A stretch of 64,000 nt of DNA from an uncultured Bacteroidales bacterium. Its GTDB lineage: Bacteria > Bacteroidota > Bacteroidia > Bacteroidales > UBA932. Numbering within the stretch: position 1 is the first letter of the stretch; each line of letters opens with the position of its first letter. The notes under the pieces are model-generated. The model worked only from the letters and a program-made list of their open reading frames with translations. It was not told the origin of the DNA and made no database searches. The stretch lies in NCBI GenBank assembly GCA_944323505.1, contig CALUST010000032.1, forward strand, positions 32,291 through 96,290, in the 5' to 3' direction. This document shows, piece by piece, positions 9,638 through 19,205 of this stretch. A program made the translations under genes and the position numbers.

Positions 9638-10291
9638 ATGCTGATCAACATATTGAAAGCGTTTCTCATCGGAATCTGCGCTTCAGCCCCGATAGGACCG
9701 ATTGCCATACTTGTGATACAGAAGTCCTTGAGCAAAGGGCACAAGGCCGGGTTCATCACCGGGATGGGAGCATGTCTCGTTGACACGCTGTTCTCCATCA
9801 TTGCCATCTTCTTCCTTGCAATAGCCCAGAAGTTCCTGAATGACAACAAGGAACTCATACTCATTGCCGGCGGTGCTGTCGTCGCCGTCCTTGGCATCTT
9901 CATGACCAGATCGGACCCGTTCAGGAAGATGAAGGCCGACAGCTACAGTTCCTCCGTGATGATGAAGGATTTCATGCAGGCCATCGTGATGGGACTGTCC
10001 AATCCGGGAGCCATACTGGTGATTTTCGGCCTGTTTGCATTCTTCGGCATCGGTGCATCCGGAGAGCCTCACGACTGGAAACTCACGCCCATCATCATCT
10101 CCGTCAGCCTCGGTGCCGCTGCCTACTGGTTCGCGTTCACCGGCATCCTCAGCCATTTCAGGAAAAAGTTCAAGATATCTTCCCTGCTGTGGATAAGCAG
10201 GTTCACAGGAATAATAGTGATAATAATAGGTATCGCCCTGCTCGGCGAAGGCCTGTTCAGAGTGGTATTCCTCGACATACCGCTATGGTGA
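9638..10291 (+). CDS. LysE family amino-acid exporter
   Basis: Inner-membrane exporter of 217 residues. The start ICASAPIGPIAILVIQKSLSKG and the following GFITGMGACLVDTLFSII are typical of the LysE/RhtB family; six hydrophobic helices can be counted, and a middle SNPGAILVIFGLFAFFG segment has the conserved Asn-Pro of the family. Substrate (amino acid or other small molecule) cannot be told. TAAGTTTG at 9611-9618 is a -7 element about 20 bases before the ATG. It stands alone between lnt and the DUF362 gene. Confidence 0.85.
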   Translation: MLINILKAFLIGICASAPIGPIAILVIQKSLSKGHKAGFITGMGACLVDTLFSIIAIFFLAIAQKFLNDNKELILIAGGAVVAVLGIFMTRSDPFRKMKADSYSSSVMMKDFMQAIVMGLSNPGAILVIFGLFAFFGIGASGEPHDWKLTPIIISVSLGAAAYWFAFTGILSHFRKKFKISSLLWISRFTGIIVIIIGIALLGEGLFRVVFLDIPLW

Positions 10292-10338
10292 CAACTGCCG
10301 TCCGCTATCATCAGGGTATCATATTTTGGAGATATTAA

Positions 10339-10369
10339 TTGCTTAAAATCAAAACTGCACCTAAATTTG
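10339..10369 (+). promoter_or_regulatory. Promoter of the DUF362 gene
   Basis: TTG at 10339-10341, 20 bases, TAAATTTG at 10362-10369. It matches the -33/-7 pattern and sits 21 bases before the start codon. Confidence 0.55.
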
Positions 10370-10389
10370 CAGCCTAAAATCCCGATATC

Positions 10390-11529
10390 ATGGAAAGCAG
10401 CAAAGTTTACTTCACCGACCTCAGAACCGCTCCAGGCAATGACCTGATGACCAAACTGGTACGTCTCGTCAAAAGAGCCGGGATAGAGACCGTCGACTTC
10501 AAGGACAAATTCACCGCGGTCAAGATACATTTCGGCGAACCAGGCAATCTGGCATACATCAGGCCCAACTATGCGGCAAAGATTGTTGATCTTGTGAGAA
10601 GCCTCGGAGGAAAGGTCTTCCTCACTGACAGCAACACCCTCTATTCCGGAGGCAGGTCAAATGCCGTGGACCATCTGCACGCTGCCATGGACAACGGCTT
10701 CAACCCCATCTCGGCCCATGCCGACGTCATCATAGCCGACGGACTGAAAGGGACGGACTACAAGGAGATCCCGCTCGACGGGGAATATTGCAAGGCCCCG
10801 AAGATCGGCGCCGCGATTGCCGACGCAGACATCATCATATCAATGAATCATTTCAAAGGACATGAGCAGACCGGGTTCGGAGGCGCACTGAAGAATCTGG
10901 GAATGGGCTCTGCAAGCGTAGGAGGGAAACTGGAACTCCATTCCTCATCACAGCCTGTCATCGACACGGACAAATGCATCGGCTGCCGCATCTGCGAAAA
11001 ATACTGCCGTCATGACGCAGTCAAGGTGACGGACAGGAAGGCGGTGATAGACTATTCCAAATGTGTCGGATGCGGACAATGCGTGGCAGTATGCCAGCAT
11101 GGAGGCGCAGTCGTAAAGGACTGGGACTCTTCGGAGACACTCAACTATAAAATCGCCGAATACGCGCTTGCAGTGGTGAAGGACAAGCCGTCATTCCATA
11201 TCAACTTCATAATGAACGTGTCACCGAACTGCGACTGCTGGAACCACAACGATGCGGCAATCATTCCGGACCTCGGCATCGCGGCATCGTTCGACCCTGT
11301 TGCCCTCGACTGCGCCTGTGCAGACCTCGTCAAGGCCGCCCCTACGCTGGAGAAGAACGTGATTGCCGACCTGGACAAGAAGTCCGGACATGACTGCGGG
11401 CACAATCATCATGAAGGGGAAGACAAGTTCCACATCGTGCATCCTGACACGAAATGGGAGGCAGGAGTCGAACACGGCGAAAAAATCGGACTCGGGCAGC
11501 GTGCATACACGCTGGTCACAGTAAAATGA
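10390..11529 (+). CDS. DUF362 domain protein with two [4Fe-4S] clusters
   Basis: Cytoplasmic iron-sulfur protein of 379 residues. An N-terminal DUF362 domain (VKIHFGEPGNLAYIRP, TDSNTLYSGGRSNA) is followed by two ferredoxin motifs, CIGCRICEKYC and CVGCGQCVAVC, each a full CxxCxxCxxxC set. A further Cys/His-containing C-terminal part includes CDCWNHND and HDCGHNHHEGEDKFHI. The family is widespread in anaerobes and its reaction is not established; electron transfer to an unknown partner is likely. It has its own promoter and precedes the PASTA-RluA pair by only 7 bases, so the three may be co-transcribed. Confidence 0.85.
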   Translation: MESSKVYFTDLRTAPGNDLMTKLVRLVKRAGIETVDFKDKFTAVKIHFGEPGNLAYIRPNYAAKIVDLVRSLGGKVFLTDSNTLYSGGRSNAVDHLHAAMDNGFNPISAHADVIIADGLKGTDYKEIPLDGEYCKAPKIGAAIADADIIISMNHFKGHEQTGFGGALKNLGMGSASVGGKLELHSSSQPVIDTDKCIGCRICEKYCRHDAVKVTDRKAVIDYSKCVGCGQCVAVCQHGGAVVKDWDSSETLNYKIAEYALAVVKDKPSFHINFIMNVSPNCDCWNHNDAAIIPDLGIAASFDPVALDCACADLVKAAPTLEKNVIADLDKKSGHDCGHNHHEGEDKFHIVHPDTKWEAGVEHGEKIGLGQRAYTLVTVK

Positions 11530-11536
11530 CCATAAT

Positions 11537-12376
11537 ATGGGAGCAAGGAAATTTTTCAGCAACTGGATAACATTGAACATCTTAGGCGCAATCGTACTGT
11601 TCGCCGTACTGATCTTCGGGGCCGACATCTTCCTGAAGACCGTGACAAAGCACAATCAGGAACTCTCCGTACCTGACCTGACAGGAATGACCGCCGCCGA
11701 GGCAGGACGGTATCTGGCTGCCAGAGGGATGAGATCCGAGGTCACGGACTCGGTATATATCAAGAGGATGGAGCGCGGAGTAGTTTACAGGCAGAATCCG
11801 GAGCCCGGGAGCCATGTCAAGAAAGGACGCCGCATATTACTCACTATCAATGCCGTGAATCCAAAGGAGGTGACAATGCCGAATCTCGTGGGATATTCAA
11901 TGAGGCAGGCCAAGGCGGAACTGCTTTCAAGAGGGCTCAATCTCGGTTCGCTTATCTATGTGGAGGATATAGCCACCAACAATGTCCTGAAGCAACTGTA
12001 CCTCAACAGGGAGATCAAGCCGGGAACGGAAGTCGAAAGCGGCACGCGAATCGACCTCGTGCTCGGTCTGAACAAGGCTGATGACATGACTTTCGTCCCT
12101 TATGTGACCGGGATGAAATACCTCACTGCAGTAAATACGGTGCAGGACAATTCACTCAATATCAAGAATCTGATATTCGATTACACGGTAAGCGACTATT
12201 CCGACTCCATCAATGCCGTAGTATACAGGCAGATACCGGAAATATCGGAAGATCCGCTGCTCATGGGCACGGCCGTCACCCTCTACCTCACCACAGATAC
12301 TACAAAGGTACCTGAAAGGCCTGAGCCGTCAGACTCCACATTTGTTGAAGAACTGCCTTTTCAAGACATCCTATGA
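11537..12376 (+). CDS. PASTA domain-containing membrane protein
   Basis: 279 residues with one N-terminal membrane helix (LNILGAIVLFAVLIFGADIF) and a large extracytoplasmic part made of PASTA repeats: VPDLTGMTAAEAGRYL, then MPNLVGYSMRQAKAELLSRG, and a more divergent third starting VPYVTGMKYLTAVNTV. PASTA domains bind peptidoglycan or beta-lactams in kinases and PBPs; here there is no kinase or transpeptidase domain, as is usual for this Bacteroidetes family. It overlaps the downstream RluA-type gene by 4 bases (ATGA), a pairing I recognise as recurrent in the phylum. A cell-wall role is inferred only from the domain. Confidence 0.88.
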   Translation: MGARKFFSNWITLNILGAIVLFAVLIFGADIFLKTVTKHNQELSVPDLTGMTAAEAGRYLAARGMRSEVTDSVYIKRMERGVVYRQNPEPGSHVKKGRRILLTINAVNPKEVTMPNLVGYSMRQAKAELLSRGLNLGSLIYVEDIATNNVLKQLYLNREIKPGTEVESGTRIDLVLGLNKADDMTFVPYVTGMKYLTAVNTVQDNSLNIKNLIFDYTVSDYSDSINAVVYRQIPEISEDPLLMGTAVTLYLTTDTTKVPERPEPSDSTFVEELPFQDIL

Positions 12377-13473
12377 GCGACATTAACGAGTTTGTCCTTC
12401 ATGAGGACGACTGCATAGAAGACGTATATACGGAAGAAGAGCCTTGTGAAGACGAGGAACAGGAGATGTTCGAACATTTCCGTTTCGAACTTGACAAGGG
12501 ACAGGCGCCGATGAGGGTGGACAAATACCTGGCCACCCACATGGAGAACACATCAAGGCACCGCATCCAGCTCGCCATCAAGGAAGACTACATCAGGGTG
12601 AACGGCAAGGTGGCCAAAGCCAACTGCATTGTACGCCCCGGGGATGTCATCACATTCGTGATGCCGTACCAGAGACGCGGGTTGGAGATACTTCCCGAGA
12701 ACATACCTCTCGACATCGTATATGAGGATGACGACCTGCTGGTGCTGAACAAGCCTGCAGGACTTGTCGTGCACCCGGGGCACGGTCACTTCTCCGGGAC
12801 GCTAGTCAACGCCCTCGCATACCATCTGGGCATCAGCCAGGGTCCGGATGCTGAAGATGAACGGATGGGGGTCCTCGTGCACCGCATAGACAAGGACACG
12901 TCCGGGCTGCTGGTTGTGGCCAAGACAGAGGAGGCCCAACTGGACCTCGCAAAACAATTCTTCGTCCACTCGATTGACAGGAGATATGTAGCCATCGTAT
13001 GGGGCAATATCAAGGAGGACGAAGGGATCATCACAGGCAACATCGGCCGTGATCCGAGCGACCGGATGCGCTTCAAGGTGTTCCCTGACGGAGAGCACGG
13101 GAAACACGCCGTCACACACTTCAAGGTGCTGGAACGGTTCGGTTATGTCACAGTGGTGGAATGCCGGCTTGAGACAGGGAGGACACATCAGATAAGGGTC
13201 CATTTCAACTATATCGGCCATCCCCTGTTCAATGACGAAAGATATGACGGGGCAGAGATAAGAAAGGGCACCATATATGCCAAATACCGGCAGTTCATCG
13301 AAAACTGCTTCAGGCTCCTGCCCCGCCAGGCTCTCCATGCCAAGACACTGGGATTCATACACCCGAGGACAAAAGAGCAGATGTCATTCGACTCGCCTAT
13401 CCCGGATGATATGCAGGCCCTGATTGACAAATGGAGAAAATACTCGCAGAATATGTCTCCGGAACTCGAATAA
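12373..13473 (+). CDS. rluD: RluA family 23S rRNA pseudouridine synthase (RluD-like)
   Basis: Converts uridine to pseudouridine in structured RNA, by similarity to RluD in helix 69 of 23S rRNA. 366 residues: an unusual acidic N-terminal extension of about 37 residues, an S4 RNA-binding domain (MRVDKYLATHME), then the catalytic domain with LVHRIDKDTSGLLVVAKTE (catalytic Asp) and ECRLETGRTHQIRVH. It overlaps the PASTA gene by 4 bases. The exact target uridines are not deducible, so the symbol is by closest subfamily. Confidence 0.88.
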   Translation: MSDINEFVLHEDDCIEDVYTEEEPCEDEEQEMFEHFRFELDKGQAPMRVDKYLATHMENTSRHRIQLAIKEDYIRVNGKVAKANCIVRPGDVITFVMPYQRRGLEILPENIPLDIVYEDDDLLVLNKPAGLVVHPGHGHFSGTLVNALAYHLGISQGPDAEDERMGVLVHRIDKDTSGLLVVAKTEEAQLDLAKQFFVHSIDRRYVAIVWGNIKEDEGIITGNIGRDPSDRMRFKVFPDGEHGKHAVTHFKVLERFGYVTVVECRLETGRTHQIRVHFNYIGHPLFNDERYDGAEIRKGTIYAKYRQFIENCFRLLPRQALHAKTLGFIHPRTKEQMSFDSPIPDDMQALIDKWRKYSQNMSPELE

Positions 13474-13496
13474 GGCCATTGGCTCCTGAGGAAAGA

Positions 13497-16481
13497 CTAT
13501 CTTCTCGGAGGAGGCCCCATCGGGCCGCGAGGTCCTCCATGCCCGCCTGCCCCTCCGAAGTTCCCGAACCTGTATGTCAGGGAGAGGACGATATACCTTC
13601 CGAGAGTATTGTTCCTGGTCTCAAGGTGATAGTTTGACTCGTCTGTCACAGAAAGGTTCTTCGACTGCTCCAGTATGTCATACGCTTTCAAGGCAAGAGT
13701 GAACTTGTCCTTGAACAGGAGTTTGCTGATCTCGGCATTGAGGACGAACTCATCCTCCTGGGGCGTGGTATATCCGCGGTACCAGTTGTAGTCGCAATCG
13801 GTGACGATACTGATCCCGCCAGGGATTGTCCAGTTCATGGATGCGTCTATCTGGTTGTTCCAGGTCGCCTTCTGGTTGTATTCCGAGATTGTGTACCAAG
13901 ACTTGCTGTATCTCGTCCTGCCTCCGAGATTGACCTCGACAAGATTGTTGCGGAATGTCAGCCTCAGCCTCTGAGTAAAATTCACGCTCTGCGTCCTGTT
14001 CTCAGAGAACATCTCATCCTTCCTGACACTGAAGTCGTTATGGAAGCGGTCATAATCAAACTCCGCCGTCTCGTCATCATAATAGTTGTTCTCAGGGGAG
14101 TCCATATCAAACGAAGACTTGCCGATATAAGACGAAGCCTCGTTGTATCTGACATAGGACATGGAGAATATCGAGAACTTGGAGTTCCTGCCGAACGGGG
14201 AATTGATCATCAGCCGCCCGTCTACAGAGCCGGAGAGAGGACCGTTCACAGGTATCGAGAACTGCGCTCCTCCTGCATTGTACCACTGGGCATTAACTAT
14301 CGGATTCTGCACGACACTCCCGCCGAACCGCCCGTGGATTGACATGAAAGTCTCCTTGTCGGTATAGCCGAACATCCCTCTGATGTTGTGGTTGAAATAC
14401 GGCAGCAGATACGGGTTACCCAAAGATATGTTCAAAGGGTCGGAATTGTCCGGCACCGGCATGAGCTGGGTTGTAGACGGCTGGGAAGAATATCCGAAAT
14501 AGAACAGGCGGACATTGGTGTTGTCATTGATGTCATACCTGAGCATGGCCTGCGGCGACCAGTTGAGCACCTTGCTGTCGTAAGCCTCGCCATTGGTCTC
14601 GTTGTGCGTGTCAGTAGGCCTGAGAGATGCCCCCAATTGGGCCCTGAGCTTCTCTTTCTGGTACATGAAATTGATGCCCGCGCTCTGGTTGACATACCTG
14701 TTCAGGATATTGTTGGAATAGGTGCCGTCATACGTCTCCCCGGTCGGGTCGTATGTCATGTGACCGCCTTCCATATCCACAAGATCAGAAAGGCTGCCTC
14801 CGCTGTTGTATGTATTCTTGTATGAGGTACTCCTGTTCCAACTGTAGGAATAGTTCGCCTCCATATAGAAGTCATGTCCGAGAGGCTCAGTATAGACGAC
14901 TCTTCCGGTAAGGGATGCCGACCTGGAATTCTGGTCGAACCTCTGGTTGACTATATCGTCTGAATAAAGATCCTCATCAAAGGTGCGGGTCAGGGACTGG
15001 TTGAATCCCCACAGGTCATTGTCACTGAACCTGTAGTCCATCATGACGGATACCGTCCTTCCAGGCTTGCCGAGCCGCTGCCGGAACAGGAGGAATCCCC
15101 TTGCCGTCCAGTTCCTGTTTGTACCTGTATTCTCATTGAACCCTCTGTTGGTGGTATCCCTGACAGAATCGTACTCACCAAGGGTGATGAAATCCGAATA
15201 TTCGGTATATGAGCCTGTCCCGAAATCGAACTGGGGCTCGAAAAGGATGGATGTGTTCTCACTGAACTTATGCTCCAGCCTCACTCCAAACCGATGTCCG
15301 TCACTGTTGGAGAGGTTGTATCCGTTGTTGTCGTATATCAGGAGACTGCCGTCATCCATATAAGTCGTCCTGCTGCTCTGCTCCTCGACATATCTCTGCG
15401 AACCGCCGTACATATAGTTGCCGTTCAGGTCCATATCTCCGTCAAGAAGGGTGAAGGCCCCGTTGGCTCCGGCCATCCATGACGTCGTGATGCCGTTACG
15501 GCCCCAGCCACCCATGCCGCGGCCCATGCCCCTCGCGCCTCGCATCGTCTGCATCATATTGGACGACAAGTCATTGAATCCCCTGTTATTGGTATTGTTC
15601 CCATTCAGGATGATGCTTATCTGGCTGTTCTTGGTGAATCTTCCCACCATGGCTGCAGCCTGGTAACGCCAGCCCTCATCAAGGGCGGAACCGTCCGGAT
15701 AGCCGCTCTCAGGGACATCATGCCCGCCGCCGGCCATCACATTGCCGAACCACCCGTCCATCATGCCCGGCTTTACGGACAAGTCCAGCACTGTCTCCTC
15801 CTCACCGTCATCGATTCCTGTAAATTCAGCCTGGTCGGACTTCTTCTCCACGACACGCACCTTCTCGATTATCTTTGCCGGGATATTCTTGGTGGCAAGC
15901 TGAGGGTCGTCAAGGAAAAATTCCTTGCCGTCTATCATCACCTTGGAGATTGTCTCGCCGTTGGCAGTAATGGAGCCGTCAGTGCCGACCTCCACACCAG
16001 GCAGTTTCTTGAGCAGTTCCTCAAGCATGTCGTTGTCGGATGTCTTGAAAGATGTCGCACTGTATTCGATGGTGTCCTTCTTCACTATGATAGGATTGCC
16101 GACGGCCGAGACACTTGCTGCCTCAAGCACCTGGACATCAGGCTCCATCTGCACCTGCCCGAGATTGATCAGCCTGTCCACCGTCACTTCCCTCTCGTAT
16201 GTCTTATATCCCATCAGTTCGGCCTTCAGGATATATGTCCCCCTCACAATGCCCTCGAAATCCACCTCGCCCGTCTCGGAACTCATCAGATATTTCAGAG
16301 GCTCTTTTGCCCCTTTAAGAGTCATGGAGACTGTGGCAAAGCCTACAGGCTCGCCGGTAGACTTGTCAACGAGTGTCATTCTCACAGGGAAACCTACCTG
16401 TGCGTATGCAGGCTGTATCATGAAAACGGCGGCAATTACCGCCAATATGTATCCCAAAAGATATTTTCCGGGGATTCTCAT
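13497..16481 (-). CDS. Large outer-membrane beta-barrel protein, TonB-receptor-like
   Basis: 994-residue outer-membrane protein. A signal peptide is followed by a carboxypeptidase-regulatory-like beta domain (MTLVDKSTGEPVGFATVSM ... TYILKAELMGYKTYEREV), a plug-like domain (LLKKLPGVEVGTDGSITANG, then KVMIDGKEFFLDDPQLATKN) and a long barrel. This is the architecture of the Bacteroidetes outer membrane beta-barrel family close to TonB-dependent receptors. The last strand IVLSLTYRFGNF is followed by an odd Gly/Pro/Arg tail (GGAGGHGGPRGPMGPPPRR), and a second Gly/Arg/Met-rich patch (GARGMGRGMGGWGRNG) lies near residue 320. There is no SusD-type partner. The ligand is unknown. Confidence 0.8.
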   Translation of the reverse strand: MRIPGKYLLGYILAVIAAVFMIQPAYAQVGFPVRMTLVDKSTGEPVGFATVSMTLKGAKEPLKYLMSSETGEVDFEGIVRGTYILKAELMGYKTYEREVTVDRLINLGQVQMEPDVQVLEAASVSAVGNPIIVKKDTIEYSATSFKTSDNDMLEELLKKLPGVEVGTDGSITANGETISKVMIDGKEFFLDDPQLATKNIPAKIIEKVRVVEKKSDQAEFTGIDDGEEETVLDLSVKPGMMDGWFGNVMAGGGHDVPESGYPDGSALDEGWRYQAAAMVGRFTKNSQISIILNGNNTNNRGFNDLSSNMMQTMRGARGMGRGMGGWGRNGITTSWMAGANGAFTLLDGDMDLNGNYMYGGSQRYVEEQSSRTTYMDDGSLLIYDNNGYNLSNSDGHRFGVRLEHKFSENTSILFEPQFDFGTGSYTEYSDFITLGEYDSVRDTTNRGFNENTGTNRNWTARGFLLFRQRLGKPGRTVSVMMDYRFSDNDLWGFNQSLTRTFDEDLYSDDIVNQRFDQNSRSASLTGRVVYTEPLGHDFYMEANYSYSWNRSTSYKNTYNSGGSLSDLVDMEGGHMTYDPTGETYDGTYSNNILNRYVNQSAGINFMYQKEKLRAQLGASLRPTDTHNETNGEAYDSKVLNWSPQAMLRYDINDNTNVRLFYFGYSSQPSTTQLMPVPDNSDPLNISLGNPYLLPYFNHNIRGMFGYTDKETFMSIHGRFGGSVVQNPIVNAQWYNAGGAQFSIPVNGPLSGSVDGRLMINSPFGRNSKFSIFSMSYVRYNEASSYIGKSSFDMDSPENNYYDDETAEFDYDRFHNDFSVRKDEMFSENRTQSVNFTQRLRLTFRNNLVEVNLGGRTRYSKSWYTISEYNQKATWNNQIDASMNWTIPGGISIVTDCDYNWYRGYTTPQEDEFVLNAEISKLLFKDKFTLALKAYDILEQSKNLSVTDESNYHLETRNNTLGRYIVLSLTYRFGNFGGAGGHGGPRGPMGPPPRR

Positions 16482-16575
16482 TTTCCCTCAATGTTATATG
16501 TTCCTGTATGAACGGCAAAAAACTTCAATTAGACAACAGTCCGGCAGGAAAGTTAAACAGCCGGGGCAAAAATCA

Positions 16576-17142
16576 TCATTTTACCCGGTCGGGGTTGTTT
16601 TCAATGAATTTCTTCCAGTCAGAAGACGAAGATGCAGCAGGGAACGGGCTTTTCAGATGAAAATAATGGCACAGTGCAATCGCAAGGGCATCTGTGGCAT
16701 CAAAATGCCCGGGTTCCAGACTCACACCCAGAATTTTCTGGCTCATGAGGCAGACCTGCTCCTTGGATGCTGCACCGTTGCCGGTAATCGCGACCTTGGC
16801 CTTTCGTGGGGCGTACTCAAACACCGGAAGTCCCGCATTCACAGCCGCGGTAATCGCCGCGCCCTGTGCCCGCCCGAGTTTCAGGATCACCTGCGGATTC
16901 TTGCCATAGAACGGAGACTCCACCGAAAGGACATCCGGGGCATACTCATCTATCAGCCTTGAGACCTCCTTGTAGATATATGCTATCTTGTCGAAATGCT
17001 CCCCGATATGCCTCATGTCAAGGACTCCGGTGGCCACATATTCAGGACGGCGGCAGCCGACACGAATGACCCCGTAACCTAATATATAAGTTCCGGGGTC
17101 AATTCCCATAATTATCTGCGGTCCAGAACCGTTCACCGGCAT
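16576..17142 (-). CDS. ruvC: Holliday junction resolvase RuvC
   Basis: Endonuclease that cuts Holliday junctions with RuvAB during recombination. 188 residues, the normal length. RNase H-fold motifs IIMGIDPGTYILGYGVI (first catalytic Asp), SVESPFYGKNPQVILKLG (catalytic Glu) and GHFDATDALAIALCH (final acidic residues) are all present. It starts one base after the serS stop codon and so is probably translated from the same message. Confidence 0.96.
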   Translation of the reverse strand: MPVNGSGPQIIMGIDPGTYILGYGVIRVGCRRPEYVATGVLDMRHIGEHFDKIAYIYKEVSRLIDEYAPDVLSVESPFYGKNPQVILKLGRAQGAAITAAVNAGLPVFEYAPRKAKVAITGNGAASKEQVCLMSQKILGVSLEPGHFDATDALAIALCHYFHLKSPFPAASSSSDWKKFIENNPDRVK

Positions 17143-17143
17143 A

Positions 17144-18415
17144 TCAGTCTATATAGTCAAATCCTGTGTACGGTCTGAGAGCCTCAGGGATGACTATACG
17201 GCCGTCCCTGTAGTTGTCTTCAAGCAAAGCGGCCACGACACGCGGAAGGGCAAGAGAACTGCCGTTCAGCGTATGCGCAAGATGTATCTTGCCGGCACTG
17301 TCCTTATATCTGAGTTTCAGCCTGTTTGCCTGATATGACTCGAAGTTTGACACAGAACTTATCTCCAGCCACCTGCCCTGTGCCGCTGAATACACCTCGA
17401 AATCATAAGTGATGGCAGACGTGAAACTGAGGTCGCCGCCGCAAAGGCGGAGTATCCTGTACGGAAGACCGAGCCTGTTCACAATGCCCTCCACATGGGC
17501 GATCATCTCGTCAAGTGCCTTGTAGGAATCCTCCGGCTTCTCAAGACGGACAATCTCTACCTTGTCGAACTGATGAAGCCTGTTGAGCCCGCGCACATCC
17601 TTGCCGTATGACCCTGCCTCACGACGGAAGCATGGGGTATATGCCGTCATCTTCACAGGGAAGTCATTCTCACTCAGAATCATGTCCCTGTAGATGTTGG
17701 TCACAGGCACCTCGGCGGTAGGCACGAGATAGAAATTGTCAAGATTGGCATGGTACATCTGCCCCTCCTTGTCAGGGAGCTGTCCCGTACCGAAGCCTGA
17801 AGCCTCGTTCACCATCACCGGTGGCTCGACCTCAAGATAGCCTGCCGCGGTATTTATGTCAAGGAACATATTGATGAGGGCACGCTGGAGTCTCGCCCCT
17901 TTACCTTTATACACAGGGAAGCCTGCCCCGGTAAGTTTGACACCGAGGTCAAAGTCTATGATGTCGAACTTCTTGGCGAGTTCCCAATGCGGAAGGGCGT
18001 CAGGTCCGAGATCAGGGATCTCATTCCCCATCTTCACGACGACATTGTCATTGGAGTCTTTTCCCTCAGGCACGAGGTCGCACGGTATGTTCGGGAGAAG
18101 GACCATCAGTGAATTGAGTTCGGTATTGTTCTCATCCGACTGCCTTTCTATCTCCTTTGAATGCTCTTTCAGCCTGGCCACCTCTGCCTTTGCAGACTCG
18201 GCCTCATCTTTCTTCCCTTCCTTCATAAGGCCGCCGATGAGAGCCGCCTTCTGCTTCTGCTCTGCGAGACAATTGTCAAGTTCCGTCTGGAGACGGCGTC
18301 TGCTTTCATCCAGCGCCACTATCTTCCCGACAATCTCGCGGGCATCGAAATTCTTGACCGCCAGCTTCCTGATCACATATTCCGGATCTTCACGAAGCAA
18401 TTTAAGTGTCAGCAT
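17144..18415 (-). CDS. serS: Seryl-tRNA synthetase
   Basis: Charges tRNA-Ser. 423 residues: the N-terminal tRNA-binding coiled coil (about residues 30-100, QTELDNCLAEQKQKAALIG) followed by the class II catalytic core with motif 2 CFRREAGSYGKD and motif 3 HTLNGSSLALPRVVAALLE. It ends PYTGFDYID. It lies upstream of ruvC with a 1-base gap. No clear -7 element is visible in front of it; the 99-base gap to rpmA holds a terminator. Confidence 0.97.
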   Translation of the reverse strand: MLTLKLLREDPEYVIRKLAVKNFDAREIVGKIVALDESRRRLQTELDNCLAEQKQKAALIGGLMKEGKKDEAESAKAEVARLKEHSKEIERQSDENNTELNSLMVLLPNIPCDLVPEGKDSNDNVVVKMGNEIPDLGPDALPHWELAKKFDIIDFDLGVKLTGAGFPVYKGKGARLQRALINMFLDINTAAGYLEVEPPVMVNEASGFGTGQLPDKEGQMYHANLDNFYLVPTAEVPVTNIYRDMILSENDFPVKMTAYTPCFRREAGSYGKDVRGLNRLHQFDKVEIVRLEKPEDSYKALDEMIAHVEGIVNRLGLPYRILRLCGGDLSFTSAITYDFEVYSAAQGRWLEISSVSNFESYQANRLKLRYKDSAGKIHLAHTLNGSSLALPRVVAALLEDNYRDGRIVIPEALRPYTGFDYID

Positions 18416-18446
18416 ATTTCAGAATTTTTATTGTTTGGTTGCATAT

Positions 18447-18490
18447 CAAAAGAAAAGAGGACTGAACCCTCACGGAGTACCAATCCTCTA
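18447..18490 (-). terminator. Probable terminator after rpmA
   Basis: On the minus strand AGAGGA and TCCTCT close an imperfect hairpin followed by TTTCTTTT, just downstream of the rpmA stop. A second, nested CTC/GAG pairing lies inside. Confidence 0.5.
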
Positions 18491-18514
18491 TCTTGTTCTT
18501 CTGTCACTCCGTTC

Positions 18515-18775
18515 CTAGTTCTCGAAAGGAATCACCGAAACGTATGACTTGTTCTCTGCTTTCTTGCGGAAACTTACCGTACCGTCAACAAGGGCATAGA
18601 GAGTGTGGTCTCTTCCCATCCCTACATTCTGACCAGGGTAATGCACGGTGCCTCTCTGACGAACGAGAATGTTGCCGGCTTTCACTACCTGGCTACCGAA
18701 TTTCTTGATACCAAGTCGTTTGCTCTCTGACTCACGACCGTTCTTTGAACTACCGACGCCTTTTTTATGTGCCAT
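18515..18775 (-). CDS. rpmA: 50S ribosomal protein bL27
   Basis: 86-residue ribosomal protein bL27, whose flexible N-terminus reaches toward the peptidyl transferase centre. Starts [20 protein letters not shown], with no cleavable Firmicutes-type extension, and contains the [13 protein letters not shown] and HPGxNVG-like [16 protein letters not shown] motifs. It is 20 bases downstream of rplU, the standard bL21-bL27 operon. Confidence 0.98.
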   Translation of the reverse strand: MAHKKGVGSSKNGRESESKRLGIKKFGSQVVKAGNILVRQRGTVHYPGQNVGMGRDHTLYALVDGTVSFRKKAENKSYVSVIPFEN

Positions 18776-18795
18776 AAATGTTTCCTCCTGTCTGA

Positions 18796-19107
18796 TTAAG
18801 CGATCTCGTTGATCTGGATTTTGGTGAAATTCTGACGATGTCCTGTCATTTTCTGATACCCTTTGCGGCGTTTCTTCTTGAAAACAAGAACTTTCTTGCC
18901 TCTGCAGGTGTCATCGAGCACTGTGGCCTTTACGACTGCCCCGTCAACATACGGCGCGCCTACCTTCACAGCCCCGTCTGTATCCACCATAAGGACCTTG
19001 TCGAACTCGACTGCAGCACCTTTCTCTGCAGCAAGACGCTGGACGAAAATCTCCATGCCAGCCTCTACCTTAAACTGCTGGCCTGCAATTTCTACGATTG
19101 CGTACAT
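18796..19107 (-). CDS. rplU: 50S ribosomal protein bL21
   Basis: 103-residue ribosomal protein bL21. Starts [20 protein letters not shown] and ends with the rRNA-binding [18 protein letters not shown] segment. First gene of the rplU-rpmA operon, with an ideal promoter and an approximately 90-base leader that can fold (see the leader entry). Confidence 0.98.
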   Translation of the reverse strand: MYAIVEIAGQQFKVEAGMEIFVQRLAAEKGAAVEFDKVLMVDTDGAVKVGAPYVDGAVVKATVLDDTCRGKKVLVFKKKRRKGYQKMTGHRQNFTKIQINEIA

Positions 19108-19137
19108 AAAATTAACTAACTTTTAAAAGTCCCGACT

Positions 19138-19155
19138 GCAAGCGGCCTGCTTCGC
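19138..19155 (-). promoter_or_regulatory. Hairpin in the rplU leader
   Basis: In the predicted 5' leader, GCGAAGC and GCTTGC pair with one bulge across AGGCC, inside a wider GTC...GAC closure. Ribosomal-protein leaders are often autoregulated; whether this one is remains a guess. Confidence 0.3.
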
Positions 19156-19205
19156 AACAGACTCTTTTTCAACGGCTTGACAATCCTGTAAATGAATTTG
19201 GTCTG

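Noticed and set aside
13497-16481. Long plus-strand frames inside the outer-membrane barrel gene, and similar antisense frames elsewhere
   Set aside because: They mirror codon structure of well-supported genes and have no recognisable domains.
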